From Paramecium octaurelia (Eukaryota > Ciliophora > Oligohymenophorea > Peniculida > Parameciidae): a DNA stretch of 64,000 nt. The notes beneath the pieces are model-generated. The model made no database searches. It saw only the letters and a list, made by a program, of their open reading frames with translations, and was not told the DNA's origin. The position numbers and the translations under genes are program-made. The stretch spans positions 558,001 to 622,000 of the forward strand of contig CAJJDP010000029.1 in assembly GCA_905182995.1 (NCBI GenBank), given 5' to 3'. Positions 34,400 to 47,128 of this stretch are shown piece by piece. Positions within the stretch are counted from its first letter, which is position 1, and every line of letters begins with the position of its first letter.

Positions 34400-36000
34400 G
34401 GTATAATGTGGAAATTAAAAACCGGCTTCAGTACTTGTTAAAGTGGTATTATTAATTCTATTGATTCAAATTTAAAGTTTGATCCATTGAAACTTTTGTG
34501 AAGTTTATGATTTAATGAACTCTATATGATTCTTCTTGATAGTTAGGACTTTAGTAGATAATTGTTATCTTCTCCAATTAAAATTAATCCACTCTTCAAG
34601 CTTAGCATAGAAATTCCGCAGTTCTAAACAATGAATCTATTGGTGAGTAAAGGTCCATTTAGCTTTCTAATTTTCTTTCCTCATACATACTCTATTAATA
34701 CTCCAGGCATACTTAAATCTATTCAAAAACCAAATTCAGATGGATAATTAACATTAGCTGAGGGTTTATGCTAATCAGCCGTGCTCTTAATTCAATTTAT
34801 TCCAACTCAACCAGAGAATTTAACTTCTTTGTTTTCCTCTTCGTCATTTCATATTGTAGAGTTGATCTGTTAATTTTTTACAAAAGCTTTTACACATCTT
34901 TACCTTGCCATATGCTTCTTGGCTAGGCAAAAATTAAAGCCAAGATGGTTCAAAATGCTATCAATAAGTTGGTTAGGGGATGTTAGAGGTCAATTGAGAA
35001 TTCTTTTGATTGAGAATCTCTAAAATTTTCTCCTTAGATTAATCTCATTTGTCAAAGCCTATTCATTCGAGGGAAAATTTAGTCATAATAGGGGTTTCAG
35101 GAATGATTTGCATATTTGAGTTATATGCCTTCTAAAGAATTTCGCTTGATGAGCCACTATCCAGAATTATATTCAACTATTTTCAGTCCGTTTACAATTT
35201 TGGCTTAAACCTCTTAAAACAAATGCATAACTCATTCTATATTCAGCATGTCCAAATCTTTTCAAAATTCCACTTTGAAGTTAAAGTCCTTCACTATGTT
35301 AATGAAAATTTTAGTTATCTTTTGCTTGACATTCCCGTAAGTTGATAATAAAACATAGTCAGCATCAGCATTTATAGTTCTAATCATTAAAAGTTTCTTA
35401 AAATATGAATCTTTTCCAGAAACTGGTTAAAACATACATCAAAAAGAAGGTGGGAGCTAGGAACCTTGATGAACTTCATATCTGAAGAAAACCCTTACAT
35501 CGCTTCTTTCCATCATAGATATGCATTTAAACATAGATCCATTTCAATGCTTAAAATTAATTTCTTGTGAAATGACCCTGATATTCAAGTGCTTAAAGAT
35601 TAAGCCTCGTTAATCATGTTGTATGCATAAAATATTCAGGAAGACAATATGCAATTTCCTTTAAGCTATCTCCTGCTTAATCAATATGGCTAAGGGAGTT
35701 TAATAAACCATGATCAGGCGAAATTATTCCTAAACAGGTAATTTGGGATGCATTTTATTCAAATGCACGAGTCTCATAGAGTGGTTGACAAATTTAGTCG
35801 TAATCAAAATGTAATCCCCATTTTTTACAGGTCGTCAATAAGATATAATTAAATGAAAAGATACAGCTTTCTTATTTATTCTTATCCTTTTGAGATAGTA
35901 GTGCATTCACTTTTGAACCTTCTTACTTGAAGAACAGATATTCTAATTATTAAGGTGTCATAGAAATGTCAGGGGTTGAAGGAGATACAACTAATATGAG
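34400..36000 (-). mobile_element. reverse-transcriptase remnant (element B)
   Basis: The minus strand carries decayed reverse-transcriptase blocks in order. RYEVHQGS followed by LAPTFFLMYVLTSFW (35,400-35,480) corresponds to the QGS...LSPLLFNLY block. NADADYVLLSTYG (35,346-35,375) corresponds to the YADD active-site block with an altered last residues order. Charged text typical of the thumb follows (KQKITKIFINIVKDFNFKVE; AKKHMARQRCVKAFVKN near 34,900). Blocks lie in different frames and the active site is degenerate, so the element is inactive. The G+C content is higher than in flanking spacer. Confidence 0.6.
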
Positions 36001-37016
36001 AACCAGTCAATTAGAACTCTGTTAGATTTGGTTGATCACAAAAACAATTGTAGAACAAAAATTTTATTTAAGAAATGCATAACAATTATTTACTCACAAC
36101 ATTACCACAAAATTAAATCTTGCAATATGAATCAATGTTAGAGCTAGTATTGCATATTAATTATTAAAGATAATAAACTGATTAATATCAAGTAAAGAAT
36201 AGAAATTTATTTATAATTTCCTTTTTGAGATTAAACTAAATACCCTAATAAAAGTGTAAATTTCGGACTAATAATTAGAAACTAATTTCTATCTTAATAG
36301 CTGATAAACTACTCAAGAAAGAGCTTAAAGAAAAAATATAATTAAGATATAATCAACAAGTTTAGAATCTTTTAAAAAGATTACATATACTCCTTTAATT
36401 ATCTAAAATAATCAACAAAATATTAGATATGAATGATTGCTTCTATAAAGTTACTTTTGATAGTTTCTCTGATGTAATTAAGAATTGAATTAAAAATATA
36501 TATTTAATAGTTTATTTTCTAAAAGTCTTCACTTTCATAACTATATCAAAATTATATATATTTATTGATAATTTCATTGATATGCATTTAATTTCTTCAT
36601 AGGTTTTGAACTGTAAGATCTTCATAGAAATATACTAAGTATTTCAATAGTTCTAAGGAAGATAACGAACATTGTTATTATAGTTTGTTAAATTATCATT
36701 CTTTTTTTCTTGATAACCTAAATGTTTTAAAAATTTATAAAATTACATATTTTGTGATCAAGAAATATAAAAATTTATTTCTAAGTATTTAGGTTTAGAC
36801 AACGGCCTTATTTAAACTCAAAATAATAATTAGAGTGATGAGGGAAACCAAAATAACTCCTTAAATTCTCCATTTAAATTTAAAAACCTTTATTTCCGAA
36901 GCCCAAAGATTTTCTTTACAACAACATAAAATTAGGCAAAAATTTCAATTATTTCCTCTTATTTAACATGATAATATTTCAAACTTATTCAGTATCCCCT
37001 ATTGTAGATTAAATAG
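36001..37016. other. no supported gene
   Basis: AT-rich spacer between two retroelement remnants on the same strand. Nothing recognised. Confidence 0.4.
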
Positions 37017-37900
37017 TCATCTTTAATTCAGTGTCTTAAAATTATGGAATTGAGATGATAATTTCACTGTAATATATAGAATGTAATATTTTAATCCTTC
37101 AGTGCATAAATCAACATTATTTACATCAATAAAACTCTTTGTATTTTATAGTGCAAACTGTTTTTTTTTCATAATTTTAAAATCTATAGATTCCGAGCTT
37201 CTAAGGATCTCTAAGAAGTCACCTGATCTAAATGTTTACCCCCATCCGCATAAAAGTAATGAAACTATCCCATTTGTCATCATTTCTTCAGTGCGTTTCT
37301 TCAAAATCTCTTCTGCCCTCTCGGCAACCATTTTCTTACCCCTAGAGTAATAGGCTTGGATCAAATCAATGTTTCTCAGCATCACTTACAACTTCAAAAT
37401 TAAGTTATTTTATTTTTTAATATTAAATTGTTCTACACATACTAAATCTTATAATTAAAAAAAATTCAATTAGAGTTTTTGTGATGAACATATTAAATTT
37501 CAATGTAAATTATTTGGTCTTGCTTAACTTGGTTTATTCCAAGTTATTTATTTGCTGAGTTTACTTTTATTGCTCGATATTTTGGTTTGTTGAGATTAGC
37601 TTTTGATCTTTATAATAATGCCTTTTAATGAAGATTTTTTTGCATGCTTCGATCACTTCTTAATTGGCTATTATTACTACGTCATCTGTATATACTATGA
37701 TTCATACTTCATCCTCTCAGTTTTTATTTATGTGTTCACTTACTTGACTCCTCTTTAATTTCCTTTCTTTTCCACATATAGAAAGTTATTGAACAATTTT
37801 ATTGAAAATGAAAGGGCTTTTAAGGATGATCCTTGTTGGATCATATATGTGTAAGTTATTATCATTTTGTTCGGAGACAAAATATAGACTCTGTGTCTAT
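37017..37900 (-). pseudogene. reverse transcriptase domain of element C
   Basis: Minus-strand blocks: MIQQGSSLKALSFSIKLFNN (37,795-37,845), the QGS...SPLLF block; VYTDDVVIIANQEVIEAC (37,640-37,696), with an intact Y-x-D-D catalytic motif; and in a shifted frame RAIKVNSANKQLGINQ, the following palm/thumb block. A further frame ending at TGA 37,017-37,019 contains KKMVAERAEEILKKRTEEMM and SGDFLEILRSSESIDF. The YTDD motif is conserved, but frame shifts between blocks and TGA codons before the YTDD box show decay. Confidence 0.75.
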
Positions 37901-39011
37901 TTCCTTTGTACTTCAACACCTTATATAGAACTTCAATGGAATTATATAAATTTGATAAGTTTCGGAATAATTTACGCCATTATTCATTTTTTCTTGATCT
38001 TAAAATAAACTAATTCATCTAATTACCATCCGCAAAAGTAAGCAATATTGTATCATCAAAAGTTAAAGATTCGACAAAATTAAGATAGTTTCTTTAGATG
38101 AATTCTACTATAAAAGCAGAATGAAAATTTCATTCAGTTGAGGTGGAAGACGGGTTTGAAAGATCTGTAGAATATTTAAATCCATTGAACATAAAGGATC
38201 AGAGTTAAACCAACATAAGTTTTGCAGGTCATATTTTGAATTTTCAATTTAAACTACATCTTAGACCTAATGATCTCAGTCCATCAAGGTTGATTCAAAA
38301 TACCTCATCCCTTAAATAATTCTCAGATATTAAAACTTTGTTAGAGGATCTTACAGGTGTTCATTGTCTTCTTTAACATTATATATTCGGTTGACTCCTT
38401 TCTGAACCAGATTTCAAAATATATTTTTATTAAGCAAGGTAATGTTTTGAAGAGTTCCGCTTTTAGTGCATCTTATAATATCATTTAATTTTATATTATG
38501 GACTCATTCATATTTGATAGAAGGACTTATTAGTTATTACTTAGAGTCCTCCTTATTGTATTTTTTTCATTTTAACGTAATTTATATCCTACCTAGTTCT
38601 TCCTAATTCTATTCAATATTTTTATAGCTAATCTCCCTCAATTCTAATGAAAATTCACATTTCCTTCTTTTCAAAAATAGATGGTTTTTAATATTATCAC
38701 AAATCATCTTTTTCCCATGGCTCACACCTTACTCACAAATTAGAAACTTATAATAGAATTCACTTTACTTATAATTCTCTCATCCATCTTAGTATATCAG
38801 TCATACATTCTCAATTCCTCAATCTACTTAATAAAGATTCACAATGTTGATCTTCTTCATTTTTTTCGATGTTCTCTCATCACAGTGTCTTCCTATTTGT
38901 TACATAATTTTCCAGCAAACCAATAACTTTCATCTTTAAAAGCATTCGCTTCCATATATTAAAAATTCTCCTATCTCCCTTAAATTTTTTTCCTCCTCCA
39001 ATTTTGATTCA

Positions 39012-39353
39012 TCAAATTATTTAAATCAATTTACAAGTCTATGTTAATCTTCTTAAATCTTTCCCCAGAAATCTTCTTACTATTTTACTATTAGGGGACG
39101 TATGGAGTAATTCATTCACTACTAACAATTTTTGTTCATTTATCTAGACATAATGATTTCTAATTATGGGTCGATCAAAAATTGGAAATTCATATGTATG
39201 ACCTGAAATCAACCCTCTATTTTCATCAACAATCTTGATAGCTTGCGAATAGATATAATCAATATCTTCCCAAAATTTCATTCCTTTCCTATGCTTTTCT
39301 CTATCTGAGATTGTTGTATATCCTTTAAATACTTCAGATATTTCATGTTGTAG
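39012..39353 (-). pseudogene. coding segment of element C, unrecognised
   Basis: A 114-codon minus-strand frame ending at TGA 39,012-39,014 contains EVFKGYTTISDREKHRKG, FWEDIDYIYSQAIKIVDEN and ISGHTYEFPIFDRPIIRNHY. Composition is clearly that of a protein. It lies between the first-ORF-like frames and the reverse transcriptase, where the second ORF's N-terminal part would be, but I do not see endonuclease motifs in it. Confidence 0.45.
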
Positions 39354-39702
39354 TCATCATAACTGATCCAAGAATATAAATCTGTAACTTAATAATAATA
39401 ATGATTGATGTGCAATTATATTTCATTATGAACGGCCTCTTGGTACGTCAAGGTCCATACTTGTTGTACTGGAAGAATTTATAAAATAAAGGGCAGATCA
39501 TCACTTTGTCAAAGGATATTCTTGCCATACCTTCATATTTCAGGATCTAGTTGATGTACCATATTATTTGTGTCAAATCTACCACGATGTCTCGAAGTAC
39601 TTTGAAAATTAACGCAGATCATTGTTCCTCCATCAACGATCTTATTAAGACCAGCTTCACTAGATTGTTTAGCCAGACCTATATATTACTATGTCCGAGG
39701 TG

Positions 39703-40617
39703 TCATAGGCATTTGTCCAATATTCCTACTTGATCTTAAACTAATTCTTAGACTGAGCTCGTATCACAGTTTTCAAGTTCAATAAATTTCATCTTTTTGA
39801 TCATTTGTCTTTTGATTTAAGTCATATAAGTAATTTTTTAAATCATATAATTAAAGTCATCTCTCACTAAAGACAGCTTGAGGTAATCATGTGTTAGCTT
39901 TAGGAATAGTTTCAAATAATTATTAAGTCCATACTATTCAACAAATTTCGATAGCCCTTCTGGAAATATCTAACCTATTAGGAAAAATGCGTCCTTCTTG
40001 CTAGTATTAATTAAGACAAGACGAGCTATATTCTCTTCATTTAATCTTTTTGAGTTCCGCTTTGCCCTCCATATTGAGGAGAATACTTGCTGATCTATCC
40101 TTAATCTCTTCACCATAAATTGGCTTCTTACTGAATCCTAGTCTGACATTCCTCCTCCAATATATTTGGCTAAAATCTACAACTGTTCTTTGAATTTACT
40201 TTCCTCTAAAACCTGAAATATTTGCTTAACCCTTTAGCTCTCCACTGAATTATCACGACTCTTCTTAGTAGATGTGATCATTAGTTTATTTCTACCACGA
40301 GCCATGCTTATAAACTATGGCCAATCCTTGTTGATCAATTGAATTCTTTATTAGTTTCTATCTAAGTAATAGGTCTCCAATAATTGAATTTAACTTCCAT
40401 GTAATAGGACATGATGTAACATTTCCATATCATCCTGTATGAGATGAAAGGTTTTCTTCTCGCCTAATGTTCCTATGATCTTAGAGTTCCTATTAGGGAA
40501 CTGGTCCCATCTATGTATTACCAGCTTGGCATTGATGAACTCAGGTATGGTCTTAACAAATCCTTCCTTTTGAATTCTGAATGAGTACCTTAATTATCCA
40601 AATCTTCGGCGTAAATA
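39703..40617 (-). pseudogene. long ORF of element C (304 codons), first-ORF-like
   Basis: Open from 40,617 to TGA at 39,703-39,705. Contains PEFINAKLVIHRWDQFPN, MARGRNKLMITSTKKSRDN, KYIGGGMSDQDSVRSQ and EENIARLVLINTSKKD. An internal ATG at 40,303-40,305 would give a 200-residue protein. It overlaps the upstream frame 40,335-41,057 in another phase; the meaningful text passes from one to the other near 40,590, so a single longer protein has been frameshifted. No domain is recognised; position and basic composition suggest the nucleic-acid-binding first ORF of the element. A duplicate of its 5' part lies right of the N at 41,602. Confidence 0.5.
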
Positions 40618-41601
40618 TCAGTGTGGTACCCATGAGAGAGCATTTAGCCACTTTCTATGACTTCTGTTTCAACTCCAATCTCCTTCATTTTAATCTTCAG
40701 AAGTTCCTTCATTCCGTATGATCTGTCCTACTTACCCATCAAACAAGATAGTAGTCTCCTAAACATTAAGTCTTTTTCTGTCTCGTCTTGTTTTGGACGT
40801 GATCCTCCAATGAATAATGTTTTATAATTGGGTCCTTCATATTACCCTTTCCATAAATGTTCGAACTAAACACTCAGGGGTGAGAGAGTCTTCATTGTTA
40901 CTCGACTAGGGAGATGTTGATTTCTTAAAGTCCTGTCGGGAACTACCTCCTTTCGACCCTGAACTGCATCATTTTCTTGACATTCTTGATGGCCATCCTC
41001 AATCATAAGTTCTAGGCTCTCAATCTGTACTTCAATTTACAAAAGAATTCCTTGCTTTCAATATCCAATTTCTTTTTCCCATCATTTACCTAATTTCAGT
41101 GATTTTCTCCTTACAAAACCACTAACATCCTAAGGTCCATCCTCAATATCTTTGAATCCCGCTTAAATGATCCTAATATTTAATCTCATTCCTAACACAG
41201 TCCTCCTTATCTTTAACAAGGTCTGGCTAGGTACATTCAAGCTACAACTTATTAGATTGACATCGTCTCCTGAGATGCTTGTCTCAGTTTGGGTCATCAG
41301 TCCTTAAACTTTAAAAATTAATCTTTTTCTGATGAGTCTGCCTTATTTCTCATTAATTCAAGTCATTATAATCATCTCTCTTCCATCAATCATTCATTTA
41401 CTCTTAGTAAAGGAAAAAAATCGAGAATTAGATTTGGAAAATTTCTCAAGATTACTCATCAAATGATTTATGGAGAATAAAAAGTTAAAAATATTTTGAG
41501 ATTGAATCTTAAGTTTTTTTGTTGAGCTTTAACATTTGAGTAAATTTAGTCAATTTGGCCATATAAATTATTGCTTATTCAAAATGTTTTTTTTGTAAAA
41601 A
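40196..41601 (+). repeat. direct repeat, copy 1 (1,406 bp)
   Basis: Appears identical to 41,603-43,008 and ends at the N at 41,602. Best explained as unmerged contig overlap. Confidence 0.9.
40335..41057 (-). pseudogene. upstream ORF of element C (241 codons)
   Basis: Open from 41,057 to TGA at 40,335-40,337. Contains LQIEVQIESLELMIEDG, GPNYKTLFIGGSRPKQDE, SYGMKELLKIKMKEIGVE and QMLSHGYHTDIYAEDLDN, a charged, coherent text. Its last ~80 codons are the shadow of the frame 39,703-40,617. No domain recognised. Confidence 0.45.
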
Positions 41602-41602
41602 N

Positions 41603-43008
41603 TTACTTTCCTCTAAAACCTGAAATATTTGCTTAACCCTTTAGCTCTCCACTGAATTATCACGACTCTTCTTAGTAGATGTGATCATTAGTTTATTTCT
41701 ACCACGAGCCATGCTTATAAACTATGGCCAATCCTTGTTGATCAATTGAATTCTTTATTAGTTTCTATCTAAGTAATAGGTCTCCAATAATTGAATTTAA
41801 CTTCCATGTAATAGGACATGATGTAACATTTCCATATCATCCTGTATGAGATGAAAGGTTTTCTTCTCGCCTAATGTTCCTATGATCTTAGAGTTCCTAT
41901 TAGGGAACTGGTCCCATCTATGTATTACCAGCTTGGCATTGATGAACTCAGGTATGGTCTTAACAAATCCTTCCTTTTGAATTCTGAATGAGTACCTTAA
42001 TTATCCAAATCTTCGGCGTAAATATCAGTGTGGTACCCATGAGAGAGCATTTAGCCACTTTCTATGACTTCTGTTTCAACTCCAATCTCCTTCATTTTAA
42101 TCTTCAGAAGTTCCTTCATTCCGTATGATCTGTCCTACTTACCCATCAAACAAGATAGTAGTCTCCTAAACATTAAGTCTTTTTCTGTCTCGTCTTGTTT
42201 TGGACGTGATCCTCCAATGAATAATGTTTTATAATTGGGTCCTTCATATTACCCTTTCCATAAATGTTCGAACTAAACACTCAGGGGTGAGAGAGTCTTC
42301 ATTGTTACTCGACTAGGGAGATGTTGATTTCTTAAAGTCCTGTCGGGAACTACCTCCTTTCGACCCTGAACTGCATCATTTTCTTGACATTCTTGATGGC
42401 CATCCTCAATCATAAGTTCTAGGCTCTCAATCTGTACTTCAATTTACAAAAGAATTCCTTGCTTTCAATATCCAATTTCTTTTTCCCATCATTTACCTAA
42501 TTTCAGTGATTTTCTCCTTACAAAACCACTAACATCCTAAGGTCCATCCTCAATATCTTTGAATCCCGCTTAAATGATCCTAATATTTAATCTCATTCCT
42601 AACACAGTCCTCCTTATCTTTAACAAGGTCTGGCTAGGTACATTCAAGCTACAACTTATTAGATTGACATCGTCTCCTGAGATGCTTGTCTCAGTTTGGG
42701 TCATCAGTCCTTAAACTTTAAAAATTAATCTTTTTCTGATGAGTCTGCCTTATTTCTCATTAATTCAAGTCATTATAATCATCTCTCTTCCATCAATCAT
42801 TCATTTACTCTTAGTAAAGGAAAAAAATCGAGAATTAGATTTGGAAAATTTCTCAAGATTACTCATCAAATGATTTATGGAGAATAAAAAGTTAAAAATA
42901 TTTTGAGATTGAATCTTAAGTTTTTTTGTTGAGCTTTAACATTTGAGTAAATTTAGTCAATTTGGCCATATAAATTATTGCTTATTCAAAATGTTTTTTT
43001 TGTAAAAA
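41603..43008 (+). repeat. direct repeat, copy 2 (1,406 bp)
   Basis: Second copy of 40,196-41,601, starting right after the N. It repeats the 5' part of element C. Confidence 0.9.
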
Positions 43009-44689
43009 TACTAACCATTATGTTATTGAATTTTAAGCCTTCATTAAACTCTGTATTCATATAGGTGTCTTTTTTTTAACCCAATAAATTTTATTGTTGT
43101 TTTTTTTAAGTTATTTTAAATTCATTCAATACAATTTTCACTTTTTCATAATAAATAACGAACCACATTTTGAGGGATTTTTGTTTTTCCTTTTTAGGTG
43201 CTTTGATTTTACTCCAATATTCATATAAAATCTTCAATTAATCCTTTTGTTTTCCTTTTTTATGTAATCGTAATCATCCAAGGCTATTTACTTAACATAA
43301 TAAATTGTCATCTTTAATTAGTAATACTTTTTAATACCCATCACATCATATCTAGTTTAGATTTTTCATTCAAACCTCCAAATTTTACATTTTGATTAAA
43401 AATTCGTAGATATTAAATTAATTTTATAATTCGTACCAGAAATAGCATAAATTTAAATCTTTTCTCATCTAAAAGAAGAATTGTTGTTAAGATATTTAAG
43501 AAACAAAGAAATGTATTTTAGCTCATTGTCTGTTCTTAAAAGGTATTCACGGAACCAAGAAGTAATATACTAATATTATTCGACAGAATACTCTTATAAA
43601 ATTACACCTTGTTCTGATTCACTTCTAATTTCTTCACATAATTTTTCGAATTTGGTTATAATTCAAGCTTCATTTCCTTTTGTTTAGTTAGTAGTTCTTC
43701 TTGATTTTTACTTATTAAACAATAAATAGTCAAGTGACATGAATCCTCTATTATTTTGATAATCTCTTTCTATAGATTTTATTTCTTCAAACTCCTTGAT
43801 GTCTGAATTTTTTAAACAGCTCTTAATACACTGGCTAAATTGCTTTATGTATTTAAGGTAAATTTTAATAAAGAAACTGGTTTAATTGCACTCTTCATCC
43901 TGAGGAAGCCCATTCATTCTGCTTAAGGTTATCAAAAATAGCTACTAAAGTAAAAGAAAAATTAAGATAAATTTGAATTCAAAAATTAGAATTATATTCC
44001 AATGAAAAATTAATTTTAAAATCTTAATTTATAGTAGATAATTAAAAAACTTCATTGAAATAATATTCTTTTTTTTACATAGGTGAGAGTAAGTTGAAAT
44101 AAATAAATTAATAATTTAGCATCTTGACAATAGATAAATTGATTATTTATTTTCACTTGAAGATGAACATTTTACTTGGATCAAGTAAAATATAAATTAT
44201 TGGGCTCATATATTGGAAGCATTCCTACTCTTTAGTTTTGAAATTTTGAAAATTGTGGCATCATCAAAAATATTTTTTCTAAATTGTTGCTCTCAATTAA
44301 GAATTTTTGAGAATCAAAAAAATTGAGTAACAGTGCATAATCTTCAAATAAATAAAGAATAATGTGATGTAAATCTAAGTTTCATACTGAAGACTTAATT
44401 GTCATTCAAGCACAAAAAATTTAAAAATAATTGCAGAAAAATGTTGGAACTTCTTTCATGAAAAAGTGCAATTCTTCCTTATATGGGTCTTTGTATATGA
44501 ATACAGATGCTCTTTTATCAAAAAACAATCGCTTTTTTACAAATTTCACATAACATCTTTCTTATTCCACTTATAAATATTACTAAAAGTCTACTAAATT
44601 TAAGAATCTCCTAAATATTATCTTATACCATTTCTCCTATCATAGTTTTATAATATGGATTTCTACTAACAGTCTTTAAGTGTCTAAGG
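43009..44689. other. no supported gene
   Basis: AT-rich sequence; no coding frame, motif or repeat that I can support. Confidence 0.4.
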
Positions 44690-46170
44690 TTGATAAGATT
44701 GAAATCTAAGCAGAGGAATTTGGAAATTTATGTCCTTATTCTTATTGAGAATGATAACATTGATTCATTCATAATTTTAGAATCCAACCAATTAAGTAGG
44801 AAATTTTAGTAAGAAAGATCACTAATTTTATTGATTTATCTAAAGGATGAGCCTACGATACAGTAAAAGTTTTAATTATCTAAAAGGACTTTTTAATGAG
44901 GCGTTCGTATTTCTATAAAGTTGTAGAATTTGCATAACTAATTTCCTATTTATATTTGCTTAATGAACTTTTAACTAAATTGGATATAAACTTAAAAATC
45001 TAATAGTGCTCTAGATAGATGATTAATTGAAAGCAAATTGCTCAGTTGTATTCTCATCTTTTGGAAATCTAAGAAAGAAATGCATTAAGATGAGAAAGAA
45101 CTGTAATTTTAAATTGAAAATACACATGCCAAGTTTTGGCATAATTAGGATGAAATAAACAATGCTTTATAAATACTTGAGTGATACAATTAATATAAAA
45201 TGAGAATCAATAAAAAAATAAAATTTTTTAAAATGTTTGTAAATACTGAAGTTGATATATGATGCATATGATTATGCCTCAAAGGTATATAAATTAATTA
45301 TGAGATTCTTTTAAAATTGCTTCAAAGAATAATCTCTGAAAAGTAAATTGGCCTAAGTTTTGCACACCTAAAACTCAGAGTAGAGAATGGATAGACCCAT
45401 TAGAAACGCTGAAAAATATTATTAATGAAAAATGGGATCTGAAGGATAAAAGAAAGGATTAACATAAAATAACCTTTATTGCTAACATTTAATTGAACAC
45501 AATTTCGATTGGAGAAAATATGATACTTATTTGGGAAAAAGTCAAATAGAAGATGCATCATTAAGCTGGTATAGAAGCCTTATTTAATTTGCATTAAAGG
45601 GATCATTTCATGACAAATATTATTAATGGAGACAAATTCATATTTCTAAAAAATATTTCTTTTTTATCTCAACATCTCTCAATCTACATATAATTTGTAT
45701 TTAATACACAAATACTACTTACTTTAACTCAATTTGAAGTTAAGATCAATGACAGAGTAATTTCACTTAAGTCATAGTCTCAATAAAATATATTGTTGAA
45801 AGATGATTAATTATCAATTTTGAGTGATTAATCATGAATTGACACCAATTATAAAAGACTTAGGAAAGGTTTAACTAATTGAGCTCCTTAAAAAGTATTG
45901 ATATATTTAAAAGCTTATTAGTATTTGAAAATGAATTGATGTTGTATTTACCTTAAAATAGAATTAGAATAGTGAAAAATAATATGTAATAATTGCCAAA
46001 GGACTGAAAAGCAATATGAAAAATTAGAAATAAAATTAGATATATATGATAAAAATCAACAAAATAGAATCAAAAGTTCGGCTAATAGCAAGTAACTATT
46101 TTAATATTCATAATTAATTGTTATTTAATATTAGATTTTAAAATGAAGTGCTGCAGTTGATTTGAATTAC
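44690..46170 (+). pseudogene. decayed coding remnant, unrecognised
   Basis: Forward protein-like segments lie in changing frames: DYASKVYKLIMRFFQNCFKE and SKLAQVLHTQNSEQRMDRP (45,270-45,430), then PLETLKNIINEKWDLKDKRK through to IQLNTISIGENMILIWEKVK and FEVKINDRVISLKSQSQQN (45,398-45,835, TGA). Earlier and later parts (near 45,060-45,190 and 45,930-46,170) are similar but shorter. One-base frame changes without intron consensus indicate decay. No family recognised. Confidence 0.4.
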
Positions 46171-46825
46171 ATTCTTTCATTTGATAGACGAGTGCAGAAT
46201 GAAGAGAATAGTTGAGTTTCTAAACTTCAGTTGCTTTGGTTGATTTTATTATAAAAATGTTGGGCTTGTTAAAACCGAAAATATCAATTCGTTTATACTT
46301 TAAAGTAACCTTAGTCACAATAAAATTACCCTTTAAAAGAAATTAAACCCTATAATAGAAAGTCAAAAGGTTGAATATATATATATTAAGTCTTTGAAAC
46401 TCTTTACTCTTTGAGCTAAACATTTTATTTCCAAAATTATGAATGTCTTATGAACCTGCAAAATGTTTTAAGAAGGAAAACTTGTAAAATACTCCTTCCA
46501 GCAAGAATATAGAAATAGTCAAATAGTCCTGGTTATTAAATTAACGCTTTAAGAAATTACAATAGCCAAATGAAATTAAATTACAGAAGATCTACAAAGT
46601 TTGCAATATTTCATACAAGAAGTAACCTAAGTGCATAAATAAGGCGCCTTATAATTAAGCCACAATATTCCTTTAATAATTTCGTATCTAAGATATAAAT
46701 TTTATTTAGAAGAATATCTATTCTAAAATAAGCAGCAGCTTAGAATCAAAGATTCACCAAATGTAGAAATTGAAGGAACAAGAATAAACACAAAAAATTC
46801 TCTCCTCTTTAAAATTATCTCTAAC

Positions 46826-47128
46826 TCAAATTAATTAAGGATTAGAAAGTTATTATACTGAAGAAATAAGAAAAATCTAACTTAAAATCTAGCAAGTAAT
46901 CTAAGGAAAGTGTTACAATCTATAAAATGTCTAATTTACCTTTTAAAATTTGAATCTGAAATTCATGTATGTAGATATGATAGATGAATCAGGCAATAGT
47001 GTAGTTTGATTTTTGGGCCAGATATCTGTCAAAAAATCTTCTACCAGTTCCTCATAAATCTTTAAAACTTTCTCTTCTACCTTCTGAAATTCTTCAATAA
47101 TTCCTAATAAATTGAATGAACAAGTAAG
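46826..47128 (-). pseudogene. coding fragment, unrecognised
   Basis: A minus-strand frame of 101 codons ending at TGA 46,826-46,828 contains LLGIIEEFQKVEEKVLKIYE and ELVEDFLTDIWPKNQTTLLP. Further upstream (to about 47,290) there is related text in other frames (LPELEKEFQ; KYEELQKKSQFSCMIQNYF) separated by TGA. Probably a helical protein remnant; no domain recognised. Confidence 0.4.

Larger units (their letters stand above)
37017..41340 (-). mobile_element. decayed non-LTR retrotransposon (element C)
   Basis: From right to left the minus strand contains two overlapping frames of a first-ORF-like protein (40,335-41,057 and 39,703-40,617), further coding text (39,012-39,353), and a reverse transcriptase (37,017-38,000). 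The whole stretch is richer in G+C than its surroundings. Frame shifts separate the parts. Order and strand agree with a single element of about 4.3 kb, but I see no poly(A), target-site duplication or intact 5' end, so the boundaries are approximate. Confidence 0.6.

Noticed and set aside
37102..39733. Plus-strand standard-code frames at 37,102-37,350, 37,802-38,008 and 39,551-39,733
   Set aside because: They lie antisense to retrotransposon frames with recognisable reverse-transcriptase or coherent protein text on the minus strand.
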